DNA of 35,247 bases, taken from positions 1-35,247 of the forward strand of contig WTFV01000006.1 in the NCBI GenBank assembly GCA_011523845.1. Direction: 5' to 3'. Positions within the stretch are counted from its first letter, which is position 1. Every line of letters begins with the position of its first letter. The position numbers and the translations under genes were made by a program. Of the stretch, positions 16,918 to 25,269 are shown one piece after another. The notes under the pieces were generated by a model, which was not told the origin of the DNA, did no database searches, and was given only the letters and a program-made list of their open reading frames with translations. Source of the DNA: Acidobacteriota bacterium. Its GTDB lineage: Bacteria > Acidobacteriota > Vicinamibacteria > Vicinamibacterales > UBA8438.

Positions 16918-18162
16918 GTGACCGGTACCTTCAGAGGTGTTGTCGTCGTCGCCGCGGTCGGGGCCTGTGCGTTGCTGGCGGCGCAGCCGCCATCGATTAC
17001 CCCGGTGCTCGCGCAGTCGCCGCCGGCGTCGCTTCGCGTCTGCGGCGACCCCGACAACCTGCCGTACTCGAACGAGCGGCTCGAGGGTTTCGAGAACCGG
17101 ATCGCCGCGGTCGTCGCCGCCGAGCTCGGCGCCACCCCCGTCTACGCCTGGTGGCCGCATCAGCGCGGTCTGGTGCGGAACACCATCGACGCGGGGACGT
17201 GCGACGTCATCTTCGGCGTTCCCGAGGGTCTCGACTTCGTCCTCTGGACGAAGCCGTACTACCGCTCGTCCTACGTGATGACCTGGCGCAACGACCGGGG
17301 CTACGACTTCCGGTCGCTGGATGCGCCGGAGCTGCAACAGCTTCGCATCGGCGTCCACGTCAACACGCCGCCCGAGGAGAGCCTCGCGCGGCGCGGCCTG
17401 CTCGACAACGTGTCGACCTACTCGCTGTTCTTCGATCCGCGCGGCGATCGGGACCGGCCCCGGAAGCTGCTCGACGACCTGGTGGCCGGCACGGTGGACG
17501 TCGCCGTCGCGTGGGGCCCGCTGGCCGGCTACGCCGCCAGGACGTCGGACGCCCCGCTCGAATTGGTCCCGCTGGCGGACGAGCCGGGCGTGCCGCTCTC
17601 CTTCGATATCTCGATGGGCGTCGCGAAGGGCAACGAGGCGTTGAAGAACCGGCTGGAGGCGGCGATCGACCGGCGCCAGGCGGAGATTCTGGCGATTCTG
17701 GAGGAGTACGGCGTCCCGGTCGTCACCAGCGGCGGAGGATCCGCCGCGGTCCCCACCGGGGGCGGATCCGGCGGCGCCCCGGCCGGCGGCGGAACGGACG
17801 CGGCGAACCCGGCCGCGGAGTCCGCACCGCCATCCGCGGCGGCGGCCTCGGCGGCGCCGGCGAAGCTGAACCCGTTCACGGGGGACGCGGACGGGGCCGC
17901 GGAGGGCAGGACGCTGTACTTTCAGGTCGGCTGTCAGGGCTGCCACGGCGGCGGGGGCGGCGGCGGGATGGCGACCTCCGTGATCGACGACGCGTGGACG
18001 TTCGGCAGCGACGACGAGGTGCTGTTCCGGCTCATCAAGGGCGAGATCCCCGAGCAGACGATGCCGACCGTCTACAGCGTGCTCGAGGACGAAGAGGTCT
18101 GGAAGATCCTGGCGTTCATTCGCTCGGTCTATGCCGGCGACCCCGGCCGGATCGACTGGTAG
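16918..18162 (+). CDS. xoxGJ: XoxJ-XoxG fusion: periplasmic binding protein plus cytochrome c
   Basis: 414 residues. A signal peptide (about 1-32) is followed by a type-2 periplasmic binding domain (about 38-270, SLRVCGDPDNLPYSNERLEGFENRIA...DVIFGVPEG), matching the quinoprotein-associated XoxJ/MxaJ group. A Gly/Ala/Pro/Ser linker (about 275-320) joins it to a class I cytochrome c with C339-x-x-C342-H343 and a likely axial M382 (PEQTMPTVYS). XoxG accepts electrons from XoxF, and XoxJ is thought to activate or assist the enzyme. Usually these are separate genes; a fused cytochrome cGJ is known from Methylacidiphilum fumariolicum SolV with the domains joined. The start is GTG 16918 with GGAG 7-8 bases upstream. 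It lies directly downstream of xoxF. Confidence 0.88.
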   Translation: MTGTFRGVVVVAAVGACALLAAQPPSITPVLAQSPPASLRVCGDPDNLPYSNERLEGFENRIAAVVAAELGATPVYAWWPHQRGLVRNTIDAGTCDVIFGVPEGLDFVLWTKPYYRSSYVMTWRNDRGYDFRSLDAPELQQLRIGVHVNTPPEESLARRGLLDNVSTYSLFFDPRGDRDRPRKLLDDLVAGTVDVAVAWGPLAGYAARTSDAPLELVPLADEPGVPLSFDISMGVAKGNEALKNRLEAAIDRRQAEILAILEEYGVPVVTSGGGSAAVPTGGGSGGAPAGGGTDAANPAAESAPPSAAAASAAPAKLNPFTGDADGAAEGRTLYFQVGCQGCHGGGGGGGMATSVIDDAWTFGSDDEVLFRLIKGEIPEQTMPTVYSVLEDEEVWKILAFIRSVYAGDPGRIDW

Positions 18163-18451
18163 GGCGCGCCCCGGTGAACCCGCGAGATCCGCACCCGCGA
18201 AGCGGGGGAGCCGGCGCCTTTCGTGCCCCGCCAGCGGCCGCCATTCCGCGGCGAATGCGAGCCTTGTCCGGCAACTGTCGCTCCGGCCCGTAGCAGTCGG
18301 GGGCGTGCGATGGAGGATCTTCGAGCGTGCGCGAAGTAAAGTTATGTTCGGTGTCGCCCTCTCGCGCTGACGCGTGCGGGGTCGCCGCCGTCGTCAGCGA
18401 CATGCAGGTGGGCCGGCTCGGCAGCCGTGTCGGCCATCGAAGGAGGAAGTC

Positions 18452-19237
18452 ATGAAGCGCCTTGTCGTCGGTTCAGCCGTCGCGGTCGTCGTCGCTCTTC
18501 TCGTCTCCGGCAGTGCGCCCGTGACGCGCGCCCAGGAGGCGATGCCCTGGATGCGCGTCGACATCATGGAGGTCATCCCCGACCAACTGGACGAGTTCAT
18601 CGAGACCCAGCTCGAGCAGGTCAATCCGGCCCTCCGGCGCGCGGGGGTTCCGTGGCGCTCGGCGTGGCGGACGGCCGAGTTCGGCAACCTGTACGAGCGG
18701 ATGTTCGTGACGCCGATGGACGATCTGGCCGAGCTCGACCGCGGGGGTCCGCTGGCGTTCGCCCTCGACCGGCGGGACCTGGAGCGTATCGACGAGCGCG
18801 TGCGCCGCACCATTTCCGGCCATCGGAGCTACGCGTTGCGGTACCGGCCGGAACTGAGCGTCGAGTCGCCGAATGCGGGCGGCCTCGCGCTGGCCTGGAT
18901 CACGACGCTGGAAGTGGCCCCGGGACGCCTCGCCGAGTGGCAGGCGTTCATGCGCGAGCGGCTGCCGCTGTTCCGCGGGGACAACGTGGTCTTCGGCATG
19001 TACGAGCGCTACCTGGGAACCGGGGCGGCCGTCTGGCAGCTCGTCGAGAACCATTCGAGCTTCACCGAGCTCAACAACCCCACCATCATGCAGCGCGCCC
19101 TGGGCGCACGGACCAGCGACACCGCGGCCGGACTGGCCGGCGTGGTCCTCTCGGTGGAGCGCACGGTGCTGCGGTACGACCCCGAGCTGAGCTTCTCGGG
19201 GGCGGGCGCGGCGCCCGATGGCGGTCGGTTCCGGTAG
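18452..19237 (+). CDS. Secreted protein with two ferredoxin-like (dimeric alpha-beta barrel-type) halves
   Basis: 261 residues; signal peptide about 1-27 (MKRLVVGSAVAVVVALLVSG). Two related halves are visible: WMRVDIMEVIPDQLDEFIE...WRTAEFGNLYERMFVTPMDDLAEL and AWITTLEVAPGRLAEWQAFM...VFGMYERYLGTGAAVWQLVENHSSFTEL. Both have the beta-alpha-beta-beta pattern of dimeric alpha-beta barrel (NIPSNAP/ABM-like) domains. No catalytic motif is evident and the function is unknown. ATG 18452 has a strong AGGAGGAA Shine-Dalgarno. It lies 289 bases downstream of the xox genes. That gap holds no gene; the AT-rich stretch near 18330-18350 may carry its promoter. Confidence 0.72.
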   Translation: MKRLVVGSAVAVVVALLVSGSAPVTRAQEAMPWMRVDIMEVIPDQLDEFIETQLEQVNPALRRAGVPWRSAWRTAEFGNLYERMFVTPMDDLAELDRGGPLAFALDRRDLERIDERVRRTISGHRSYALRYRPELSVESPNAGGLALAWITTLEVAPGRLAEWQAFMRERLPLFRGDNVVFGMYERYLGTGAAVWQLVENHSSFTELNNPTIMQRALGARTSDTAAGLAGVVLSVERTVLRYDPELSFSGAGAAPDGGRFR

Positions 19238-19342
19238 GAGATCCAGGCCGCCGAACCCTTCGCAAGACTCCGTGTTCGGCCCCGGCCCCCACCGCCCCGG
19301 AAGTCTGCTCCGCAGAACTCGCTCCGTTGCGTCTGCGGCGCG

Positions 19343-19429
19343 GACTCCCGGGGGGCGGCACGGTCGGCCCGCGCGGCGGCGGGCCGGACTCCCGGGGGGC
19401 GGCCGGTCGGCCCGCGCGGCGGCGGGCCG
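19343..19429. repeat. Tandem 44/43-bp GC-rich repeat with hairpins
   Basis: Two copies (19343-19386 and 19387-19429) begin GGACTCCCGGGGGGCGGC and differ mainly by one base deletion. Each ends in an inverted repeat GGCCCGC / GCGGGCC separated by six bases, so each can form a hairpin. It lies in the 275-base gap between two same-strand genes, otherwise empty, and could end transcription of the upstream gene, although there is no T-tract. Confidence 0.75.
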
Positions 19430-19512
19430 GACCGCGCCGCAGACCCGGTGGTCGAACACGCCCGCAACCGCGTCTTGCCGGGGACGCCGATGGAAGCTAA
19501 GGTAGGCTCGTG

Positions 19513-20685
19513 ATGGTTGCGCTGCTTCGATGCGGCCGCGTCGCGATCGCGGCTCTCCTGTTGTCGGGCGTCGCGTGGGCGGGTCTGTCTTCGCGCCAAG
19601 CGCTCGCATCCTCGCGCCAAGCGCCCGAGTCCTCACGCGCCGCGGTCGAGGTGCTGCGGATTCCCGACGGCGCCCGCCTGCCCCGGGCGGTCGTCGACAC
19701 CGATGGAACGCTGCATGTCGTGTATGTCCAGGGTGGGACCGCCCGCGCGAACCTTTTCCACGTGACGCGCGAGTCCGGCGCCTCGGGCTGGTCCGAGCCG
19801 CAGCAGGTCAACAGCCGGGATCTCTCCGTGTCGGGCGTGGGGCCCATAGACGGCGCACAGCTTGCGCTCGGGGTCGACGATCGGCTCCACGTGGTCTGGC
19901 TCGAGTCGGAGCCGGGACGTTTCTTCCATGCGCGAAGCCGCGCGCACGGATCCGGCTTCGAGCCCCACCGCGATCTCTCGTCCGGCGACGAGGGCACCCT
20001 GGAAGCAGGCCCGGCCGTCGCCGCCGACCACCGCGGCAACGTCTTCGTTTTCTGGCACGCCGGCGCGACCGAGGACGCCCGGCGCGGCGTGTACCTGGCG
20101 GTGTCGCGCGACGGCGGGACCACGTTCGAGCCGCCGCGCCGCGTCAGCCCGGCGGCGGAGGGCGCGTGCGCCTGCTGCGGCCTGACCGCCATGCGGGGTC
20201 CGGGCGGCGCCATCCGGGTGTCGTACCGGGGCGCCGGCGACAACGTGCGGCGCGGGCAGCGGCTGCTGACGTCGACCGATGACGGCCGCACCTTCTCCGA
20301 CCGGCTGGTCCATCCGTGGGAGCTCGGGGCCTGCCCGGTATCGACCACGAGCCTGTTCGCCGGCCCCGGCGGGCTCACCACGGCGTGGGAAACGGCGGGA
20401 CAGGTCCACTTCGCCGACGTGGACCGGCTCGACGCCGTGCGCTCTCCGCCGGGAGAGGCGCGCTTCCGGCGCAAGAATCCGGTGGTCGCGGTGGATGCGC
20501 GGGGCGACACGCTGCTCGCCTGGGGCGACGGGCCCGGCTTCAGCTTCGGAGGCTCGCTCCACTGGCAGGTCTTCGACGCCGCCGGCCGACCGGTGGGGGA
20601 CGCGGGCGGCGGGCCGGGAACGATCATCAGCGGCAGCACGGCGGCCGCGGTCGTGCAGGATGGCCGGTTCCTTCTCATCTACTAG
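19513..20685 (+). CDS. Secreted BNR/Asp-box propeller (sialidase-like fold)
   Basis: 390 residues with a signal-like N-terminus. The body is a beta-propeller with Asp-box motifs (SRDGGTTF, STDDGRTF) and repeated 'VVDTDGTLHVVYVQ', 'GVDDRLHVVWLES', 'AADHRGNVFVFWHA' strands. A cysteine cluster CACCG precedes LTAMRGPGGAIRVSYRG, a conserved feature in this group of bacterial sialidase-like propellers. The sialidase catalytic arginine triad is not evident, so enzymatic activity is not claimed. Start ATG 19513 or GTG 19510 are both possible; AAGGTAGG just upstream suits the ATG. The TAG stop forms part of the TAGGA Shine-Dalgarno of the following cytochrome gene, so the two are probably co-transcribed. 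Confidence 0.72.
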   Translation: MVALLRCGRVAIAALLLSGVAWAGLSSRQALASSRQAPESSRAAVEVLRIPDGARLPRAVVDTDGTLHVVYVQGGTARANLFHVTRESGASGWSEPQQVNSRDLSVSGVGPIDGAQLALGVDDRLHVVWLESEPGRFFHARSRAHGSGFEPHRDLSSGDEGTLEAGPAVAADHRGNVFVFWHAGATEDARRGVYLAVSRDGGTTFEPPRRVSPAAEGACACCGLTAMRGPGGAIRVSYRGAGDNVRRGQRLLTSTDDGRTFSDRLVHPWELGACPVSTTSLFAGPGGLTTAWETAGQVHFADVDRLDAVRSPPGEARFRRKNPVVAVDARGDTLLAWGDGPGFSFGGSLHWQVFDAAGRPVGDAGGGPGTIISGSTAAAVVQDGRFLLIY

Positions 20686-20693
20686 GATTCATC

Positions 20694-21746
20694 ATGCACC
20701 TGATTCGACGGGGCCGCAGATCGGCAGGCCGAGTCCGCAGCGACGACACCGTTCGGGTGGCTCGCCGCCCGTTGCGCCGGACGCCGCCCGCGACACCCAT
20801 CGCCCGAGCGTTTGCGGCCGCCGCAGGTCGGGCGGGAGTCACCGTGTTCCTCGCCGCGGCGTTCGCGGGCGCGTTGGTCTTCACCGCGCACGCCCGGCAG
20901 TCGCGAAGCGTGGCGGACGGCGTGTACTCCGTCGAGCAGGCGGAGCGCGGCCGGCAGGTCTACCAGGAGCAATGCGTGACCTGTCACGGCGACGCGCTGG
21001 AGGGCAGCGTCGGCCCGCCGCTGGCCGGAGACGGATTCCTGGCGATCTGGAGCGGGCTCTCGGTTGTGGACCTCGTCGACAAGATCCACAACACGATGCC
21101 GCTGCAGGCCCCGGCGCCCCTGTCACGGCAGGAATCGATCGACCTGACGGCCTACGTCCTGCAGGCCGGCGGCTTCCCGGCCGGACAGGCCGAGCTGACC
21201 GACGCCGCGCTGCCGGGGATTGCGCTCCCCACGGTGGCGACCGCTGCGGCGTCCGCCGGAGGCGGAGACGTGCCCGTCGCCCCGATCGCCAACCTCGCCC
21301 AGTTGATGCGGGCCATCGCCTTCCCCGCCTCCAACATCGTCTTCAACGTGCAGATCAAGGACCCCGCCGACGATGTGCCGGCGCCGACCGGGACCAGGTC
21401 GTTCGACTTCGTCGAGTGGGGAGCCACGGTCTATCCGGGCTGGGAGGCCATCGACCTCGCGGCGCTGGCCATCGCCGAGTCCGCGCCGCTGTTCCTGGTG
21501 CCGGGCCGCCGGTGCGAGAACGGCAGGCCGGTTCCCGTGGAGCGGGCCGATTGGCGGGAGTACACCGCGGCGGTCGTGGAAGCGGGACGGGCCGCCTACC
21601 GGGCGTCGCAATCGCGGGACTGGGACGCCGCCATCGAGGTCACCGACCAGCTCAACGCCGCGTGCGACAACTGCCATCAGGTCTATCGGGACGTGGGCGC
21701 CGAGGGGCGCGGGGTGGGAACGGATCGCTGCCGGCAGGACCCCTGA
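20694..21746 (+). CDS. Two-haem secreted cytochrome c
   Basis: 350 residues with a long, Arg-rich N-terminus before a hydrophobic signal/anchor (about residues 50-66). Domain 1 is a class I cytochrome c with C94-x-x-C97-H98 (CVTCHGDALEGSVGPPLAG) and a later NTMPLQAPAPLS methionine loop. Domain 2 (about 200-345) is helical and ends in C324-x-x-C327-H328 (CDNCHQVYRD). That C-terminal placement is typical of cytochrome c' -like four-helix proteins. It would shuttle electrons in the periplasm, perhaps from the neighbouring quinoproteins. ATG 20694 follows AGGA that overlaps the preceding stop codon. A start further in, close to the hydrophobic stretch, cannot be excluded. Confidence 0.82.
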   Translation: MHLIRRGRRSAGRVRSDDTVRVARRPLRRTPPATPIARAFAAAAGRAGVTVFLAAAFAGALVFTAHARQSRSVADGVYSVEQAERGRQVYQEQCVTCHGDALEGSVGPPLAGDGFLAIWSGLSVVDLVDKIHNTMPLQAPAPLSRQESIDLTAYVLQAGGFPAGQAELTDAALPGIALPTVATAAASAGGGDVPVAPIANLAQLMRAIAFPASNIVFNVQIKDPADDVPAPTGTRSFDFVEWGATVYPGWEAIDLAALAIAESAPLFLVPGRRCENGRPVPVERADWREYTAAVVEAGRAAYRASQSRDWDAAIEVTDQLNAACDNCHQVYRDVGAEGRGVGTDRCRQDP

Positions 21747-21775
21747 CGGAGGATCTTTATCGGGGAGGAACGACC

Positions 21776-22438
21776 ATGCGCCTGATTACAGTCGTTGCGG
21801 CGGCTTCAGTCCTGTTCATGGCCGCGCCGGGGTCGGCGCAGGACTGGACCGAGTTCGCCAGTCAGGAAGATCGCTTCACCTGCAACTTTCCGGGCGAGCC
21901 CGAGGTGACCGAGACCACCTGGGTCTCCGAAATGGGGGCCGAGGTGCCCGCGCGCGTCTACGCGGCCGAGAGGGGCCCGAGCCGCTTCTCGGTGACGGTG
22001 GCCGACTACAGCCACGTCCAGCGCATCCTCACCGAGCGGGCCGGCGACTGCCCGCCGGGGGCGGAGCGCTGCAGCGGCGGCGGGTCGACCGGCGAGGGGT
22101 ACTGGCGGCACGACGTGCTGGGCGCGCTGATCTACGCGACCTGGACGTTCCTGCAGCGGGACGGCGAGGTGACGCACCTGGGGTACAACTCCCTCGATCG
22201 CGTCGAAGGCCACCAGTTGCACCTGACCAACCCCGATCAGTCCCGCACGTTCGTGTCGATCTACATGCACGAGAACAAGCTCTACGTCGCGGAGGGCACG
22301 GTTCCGCGGGGCTACCCGGAGCCGGCGCTCTTCCAGCAGTCGCTCGGCTGGCTCGACGAGAACGGGAACGGGCTGCGCTACCAGGGCCCCTATTCGAACG
22401 GGTTCCCGGCGCCGCCGCGCGTGCCGGCGGTGTTCTAG
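21776..22438 (+). CDS. Secreted protein of unknown function
   Basis: 220 residues; signal peptide about 1-21 (ending GSAQDW). The mature part starts WTEFASQEDRFTCNFPGEPEV and resembles secreted bacterial proteins of unknown role that begin with this 'F..CNFPGEP' strand. It has four cysteines (C36, two around CPPGAERCSGG) and ends in a DENGNGLRYQGPYSNG segment. Strong GGGGAGGAA Shine-Dalgarno. It follows the cytochrome gene by 29 bases, so it is probably in the same operon. No catalytic motif seen. Confidence 0.7.
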   Translation: MRLITVVAAASVLFMAAPGSAQDWTEFASQEDRFTCNFPGEPEVTETTWVSEMGAEVPARVYAAERGPSRFSVTVADYSHVQRILTERAGDCPPGAERCSGGGSTGEGYWRHDVLGALIYATWTFLQRDGEVTHLGYNSLDRVEGHQLHLTNPDQSRTFVSIYMHENKLYVAEGTVPRGYPEPALFQQSLGWLDENGNGLRYQGPYSNGFPAPPRVPAVF

Positions 22439-22522
22439 AAGTCCGGATTGCGGCAATGGAGACGGCGTAGACGAGTCGGTTCCTGGTGCGAGAGTGATTG
22501 GAAGCAAGTCAGGAGGGTGAGC

Positions 22523-22918
22523 ATGCGGTTCAAGCTGACGGTGGCGGTCGTCTGTGCGGCTCTCTTCGCGTTGCCGGCCGGGGCGCATCATTCCCACGGC
22601 AACTACTCGGAGGAGTTCACCGATATCGAGGGGGTGGTCACCGAGCTCCACCTGCTGGTCCCGCATTCCTGGCTCTACGTCGAAGTCGAGGGGCCCGACG
22701 GCGAGACGCAGATCTGGGCAATGGAGGCCAGCGACCGCAACCACCTGGCCGAGAGCGGCATCACCCGCGGCTACATCCAGCCCGGCGACGCCGTGAAGGC
22801 GCGCTGCCACCCCGTGCGGGACGGCTCGCCGGGGTGCCTGCTCGGGTTCCTGAAGGTTCCGAGCGGAGACGTCAAGGACTGGGACGGCAACAACGCACCG
22901 CCGCCGGCCGACTTCTAG
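22523..22918 (+). CDS. DUF6152-like small secreted protein
   Basis: 131 residues; signal peptide about 1-21, mature start at HHSHGNYSEEF. The pattern HHS...DIEGVVTELHLLVPHSWLYVEVEGPDG...WAMEA...GDAVKARCHPVRDGSPGCLLG is that of the DUF6152 family, a small beta-barrel common near periplasmic redox genes. The N-terminal HHSH may bind metal after signal cleavage (inference). AGGAGGGTGA lies just before ATG 22523. No enzymatic role is known. Confidence 0.78.
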   Translation: MRFKLTVAVVCAALFALPAGAHHSHGNYSEEFTDIEGVVTELHLLVPHSWLYVEVEGPDGETQIWAMEASDRNHLAESGITRGYIQPGDAVKARCHPVRDGSPGCLLGFLKVPSGDVKDWDGNNAPPPADF

Positions 22919-23009
22919 CAGTCCGTGGTGAGACGCCGCGCGGCATCGAGCCGGGAGAGGCGCCCGGCTCGCGCCGCGCGGCGAGCGGCGGTGGTAGACT
23001 GGGCGCGTC

Positions 23010-23546
23010 ATGGCTGTCGAGACCCGAGCGCTCGTTGCGCGCGTGTTGATCGTCGTCGGTTGCCTGCTGCTGATCCCGGTGACCGCCGTCCTGACCGCGG
23101 CGGTGAAGCAACGCTTCTCCGACGGCCCGAACCGGCTGTTCTCCAGCGGCCCCCTCCTGGAAGGCGAGCTGTATGCCGGTCCCGAGCCGGACTGGAGCTT
23201 CGTGGACGAAAACGACATCCAGACCATCGAGCTGCAGTTGCTCGATCCCCCCCGCGCCCGGCGCATCTGGACGACGGAACACGACGGCAAGCTCTACGTC
23301 TGGTCCGGCTACATGGGCACCCTGGTCGGCCGGCTGTGGAAACGCTGGCCGATCCAGGCCGAGCGGGACGGCCGCGCGGTGCTCCGCATCGACGGCAAGC
23401 GCTACGAGCGGCAGCTCGTGCGCATCGAGTCGGGCGAGATTCTCGAAGGCATCACCGCGTCCATCCGGGGCAAGTACCCGTCGCAGCTCACCCGGGACGG
23501 GGTCGAGGCCGGCGACTCGTGGTTGTTCGAGGCGGCGTCGCGGTAG
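23010..23546 (+). CDS. Membrane-anchored protein of unknown function
   Basis: 178 residues. One N-terminal transmembrane helix (about 10-31) anchors a soluble domain with alternating beta strands (IWTTEHDGKLYVWSGYM, GRLWKRWPIQAERDGRAVLRIDGKRYERQLVRI). The layout resembles split-barrel flavin-binding proteins, but no cofactor motif can be pointed to, so this is only a suggestion. The Shine-Dalgarno is weak. It lies 91 bases after the DUF6152 gene on the same strand. Confidence 0.65.
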   Translation: MAVETRALVARVLIVVGCLLLIPVTAVLTAAVKQRFSDGPNRLFSSGPLLEGELYAGPEPDWSFVDENDIQTIELQLLDPPRARRIWTTEHDGKLYVWSGYMGTLVGRLWKRWPIQAERDGRAVLRIDGKRYERQLVRIESGEILEGITASIRGKYPSQLTRDGVEAGDSWLFEAASR

Positions 23547-23559
23547 GAGTCGGCGCCGC

Positions 23560-23772
23560 ATGGAATCGCACGGGCCCGGAGAGACGCTGGCCCAAGAGCC
23601 CAGGAGCGTGCCCATGTGGACTCCCCCCGACGCGGACCGCGCCATGCAGCACTTCTACTGGTGCATCGGGGCGGCGCTGGTCGTGACCGTCCTCGCCGTC
23701 CTGTTCGTCCCGGGCGTGGACGACTTCGTGGAACGGACGTTCCAGGGCTACGTCGGCCGCGCCGCCCGCTGA
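23560..23772 (+). CDS. Small single-pass membrane protein
   Basis: 70 residues from ATG 23560. A central hydrophobic helix (FYWCIGAALVVTVLAVLFV) is flanked by polar tails. It starts 13 bases after the preceding membrane-protein gene, so the two are likely co-expressed. Its stop lies 8 bases from the end of the convergent gene at 23781. A shorter version starting at ATG 23614 is possible. No family recognised. Confidence 0.5.
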   Translation: MESHGPGETLAQEPRSVPMWTPPDADRAMQHFYWCIGAALVVTVLAVLFVPGVDDFVERTFQGYVGRAAR

Positions 23773-23780
23773 CGGCAGCT

Positions 23781-24887
23781 CTATTCGGACTTCGTGCCCG
23801 CGGTCAGCGCCAGCACGGCGTACGCGGTGGCGGCGTCCCGCATGAAGCGACCGCGGTCCGATGCCGGATCGTGTTGCCGGTTCAGCGACGACGCGGGCCA
23901 CGACCCGTCGGGCGCCTGGTTTCTCGTGAGCCAGGCGAGGCCGCCGGCTACCGCCTCGTGATCCCGCGCCACGCCGGCCTGCTGCAGCGCGAGCGTGACC
24001 AGGCCGGTGGCGTAGCCGTCGCTCTGCGTGTCGACCGGCGTCTCGTCCCGCCGGGCCCAGGCCCCGAGTGACGACAGGCTCCAGCCGCCGTCCTCCCGCT
24101 GCAGGCCGACGATGTCGTCGACGATGGCCTGCTGCTGCGCATCCGCCAGCAAGTCCGGCAGCGGGCCGGAGGCCCAGAGCGCCATGACACGATTGAAGGG
24201 CGGTTGGGCGTGGAGCCGGCGCCGCAGGTAGTCGCCGAGCCGCGCGACGTTGTCCCTGATGTCGGGGCGGACGCCGTAGCCGTCCGGGGCGAGCCCCACC
24301 GCGACGGCGGCCAGCGCCGCCCCGTGGTACGGTCCCTCGTCCGATTCCCACGGCGCCAGGTCGAAGTGCAGCCAGGGCCACGCGCCCTCGGCGTCGCCGC
24401 TCGTCTCCTGCAGCGCCCACAGGTTGTCGAACGCGGAGAGCGTCCGGTCGCTGAGCATACTGGTCCGCTCGTCCTGCCGGGCCAGAACCAGGGCGTTCAG
24501 AATCGCTTCGGTCCCGCGCGACTGGCTGGTCTTGGGGGCGCCGTAGCGCTCGTCCGGATAGAAGGGAGCGACCTCGGCCCAGTAGGTCACGCGGGTCGTC
24601 ACGCTGTCCAGCAGCGCCCGTTCGGGCCGCGTCGCCTCGCGCGCGCGAGCCGCGGGCCGCAGCATCGGCCGGGCCAGCCCGTACGGGCCGGTCGTGTGGC
24701 AGGAGACGCAGAACGTGCCGCGTTCGCGCGCCGCCGTCTCCCAGCCCGACCACCAGTCGACGCGCTGGTCGAGGTAGGCGGCGGCTGCGCGTGCGTCCCA
24801 CGCGGCGGCGTCCCCGCTCTGTGCGTGCATCGTCGAAGGGCCCACGAGCAGGCCGGCCAGCAGCACCGTGATCGTCAGCTTCGTCAT
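23781..24887 (-). CDS. Secreted haem c protein with terpenoid-cyclase-like alpha/alpha toroid
   Basis: 368 residues; signal peptide 1-22. A haem c site C60-x-x-C63-H64 (FCVSCHTTGPYG) sits near the N-terminus. The rest is helical, with repeats typical of squalene-cyclase/prenyltransferase-type toroids (LQREDGGWSLSSLG, LTRNQAPDGSWPASS, DGYATGLVTLALQQAGV). The catalytic DxDD of squalene-hopene cyclases is not seen, so cyclase activity is not indicated. It is probably a periplasmic redox or structural protein. Single gene, convergent with the small membrane protein gene and divergent from the vapBC module at 25006. Confidence 0.75.
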   Translation of the reverse strand: MTKLTITVLLAGLLVGPSTMHAQSGDAAAWDARAAAAYLDQRVDWWSGWETAARERGTFCVSCHTTGPYGLARPMLRPAARAREATRPERALLDSVTTRVTYWAEVAPFYPDERYGAPKTSQSRGTEAILNALVLARQDERTSMLSDRTLSAFDNLWALQETSGDAEGAWPWLHFDLAPWESDEGPYHGAALAAVAVGLAPDGYGVRPDIRDNVARLGDYLRRRLHAQPPFNRVMALWASGPLPDLLADAQQQAIVDDIVGLQREDGGWSLSSLGAWARRDETPVDTQSDGYATGLVTLALQQAGVARDHEAVAGGLAWLTRNQAPDGSWPASSLNRQHDPASDRGRFMRDAATAYAVLALTAGTKSE

Positions 24888-24954
24888 GTCGGAATTCCGG
24901 AACCATCATCTCACACCGGGCGGGGCTCCCGCGCGGCGGCGCCCCGTGGTTGCC

Positions 24955-24966
24955 TTACCAGGGTAA
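24955..24966. promoter_or_regulatory. Candidate AbrB-type operator palindrome with sigma70-like boxes
   Basis: TTACCAGGGTAA is a 5-bp inverted repeat (TTACC / GGTAA) about 40 bases before the antitoxin start. A -35-like TTGCCT at 24950-24955 and a -10-like GAGAAT at 24974-24979 (18-bp spacer) would place the palindrome between the promoter boxes, a plausible site for autorepression. Position-based inference. Confidence 0.35.
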
Positions 24967-25005
24967 TACAAGAGAGAATAGCGGGGACGCCGGCCGGGAG
25001 CAGCC

Positions 25006-25269
25006 ATGGACGAAAAGGTCGAATCGAGAATCACATCCCAGGGGCAGGTCTCGATCCCGGCGCCCATCCGCCGCAAGCTGGGACTGACGCCCGGTTCTAC
25101 GGTGGAATGGCGCGAACGCGGGGACGAGGTGATTGTCCGGCGCGCGTCGAAGTACTCTTCCCTGGACATTCACAAGGCCGTATTCGGGACTTCTCCGGCT
25201 CGCAAGAGCATCGAGGACATGGACGAGGGAATTCGGTCCCGGATGCGCCAAACCCATGCGCGCCGTTGA
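25006..25269 (+). CDS. vapB: AbrB/MazE-type antitoxin of a VapBC module
   Basis: 87 residues. The N-terminus has the SpoVT/AbrB swapped-hairpin pattern: SRITSQGQVSIPAPIRRKLGLTPGSTVEWRERGDEVIVRR (residues about 7-46). The C-terminal part (KSIEDMDEGIRSRMRQTHARR) is the toxin-binding tail. It overlaps the toxin gene by 14 bases. AbrB-type antitoxins bind DNA as dimers and repress their own operon. This module is unrelated in antitoxin type to the RHH-type one near 1.3 kb. Confidence 0.85.
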   Translation: MDEKVESRITSQGQVSIPAPIRRKLGLTPGSTVEWRERGDEVIVRRASKYSSLDIHKAVFGTSPARKSIEDMDEGIRSRMRQTHARR

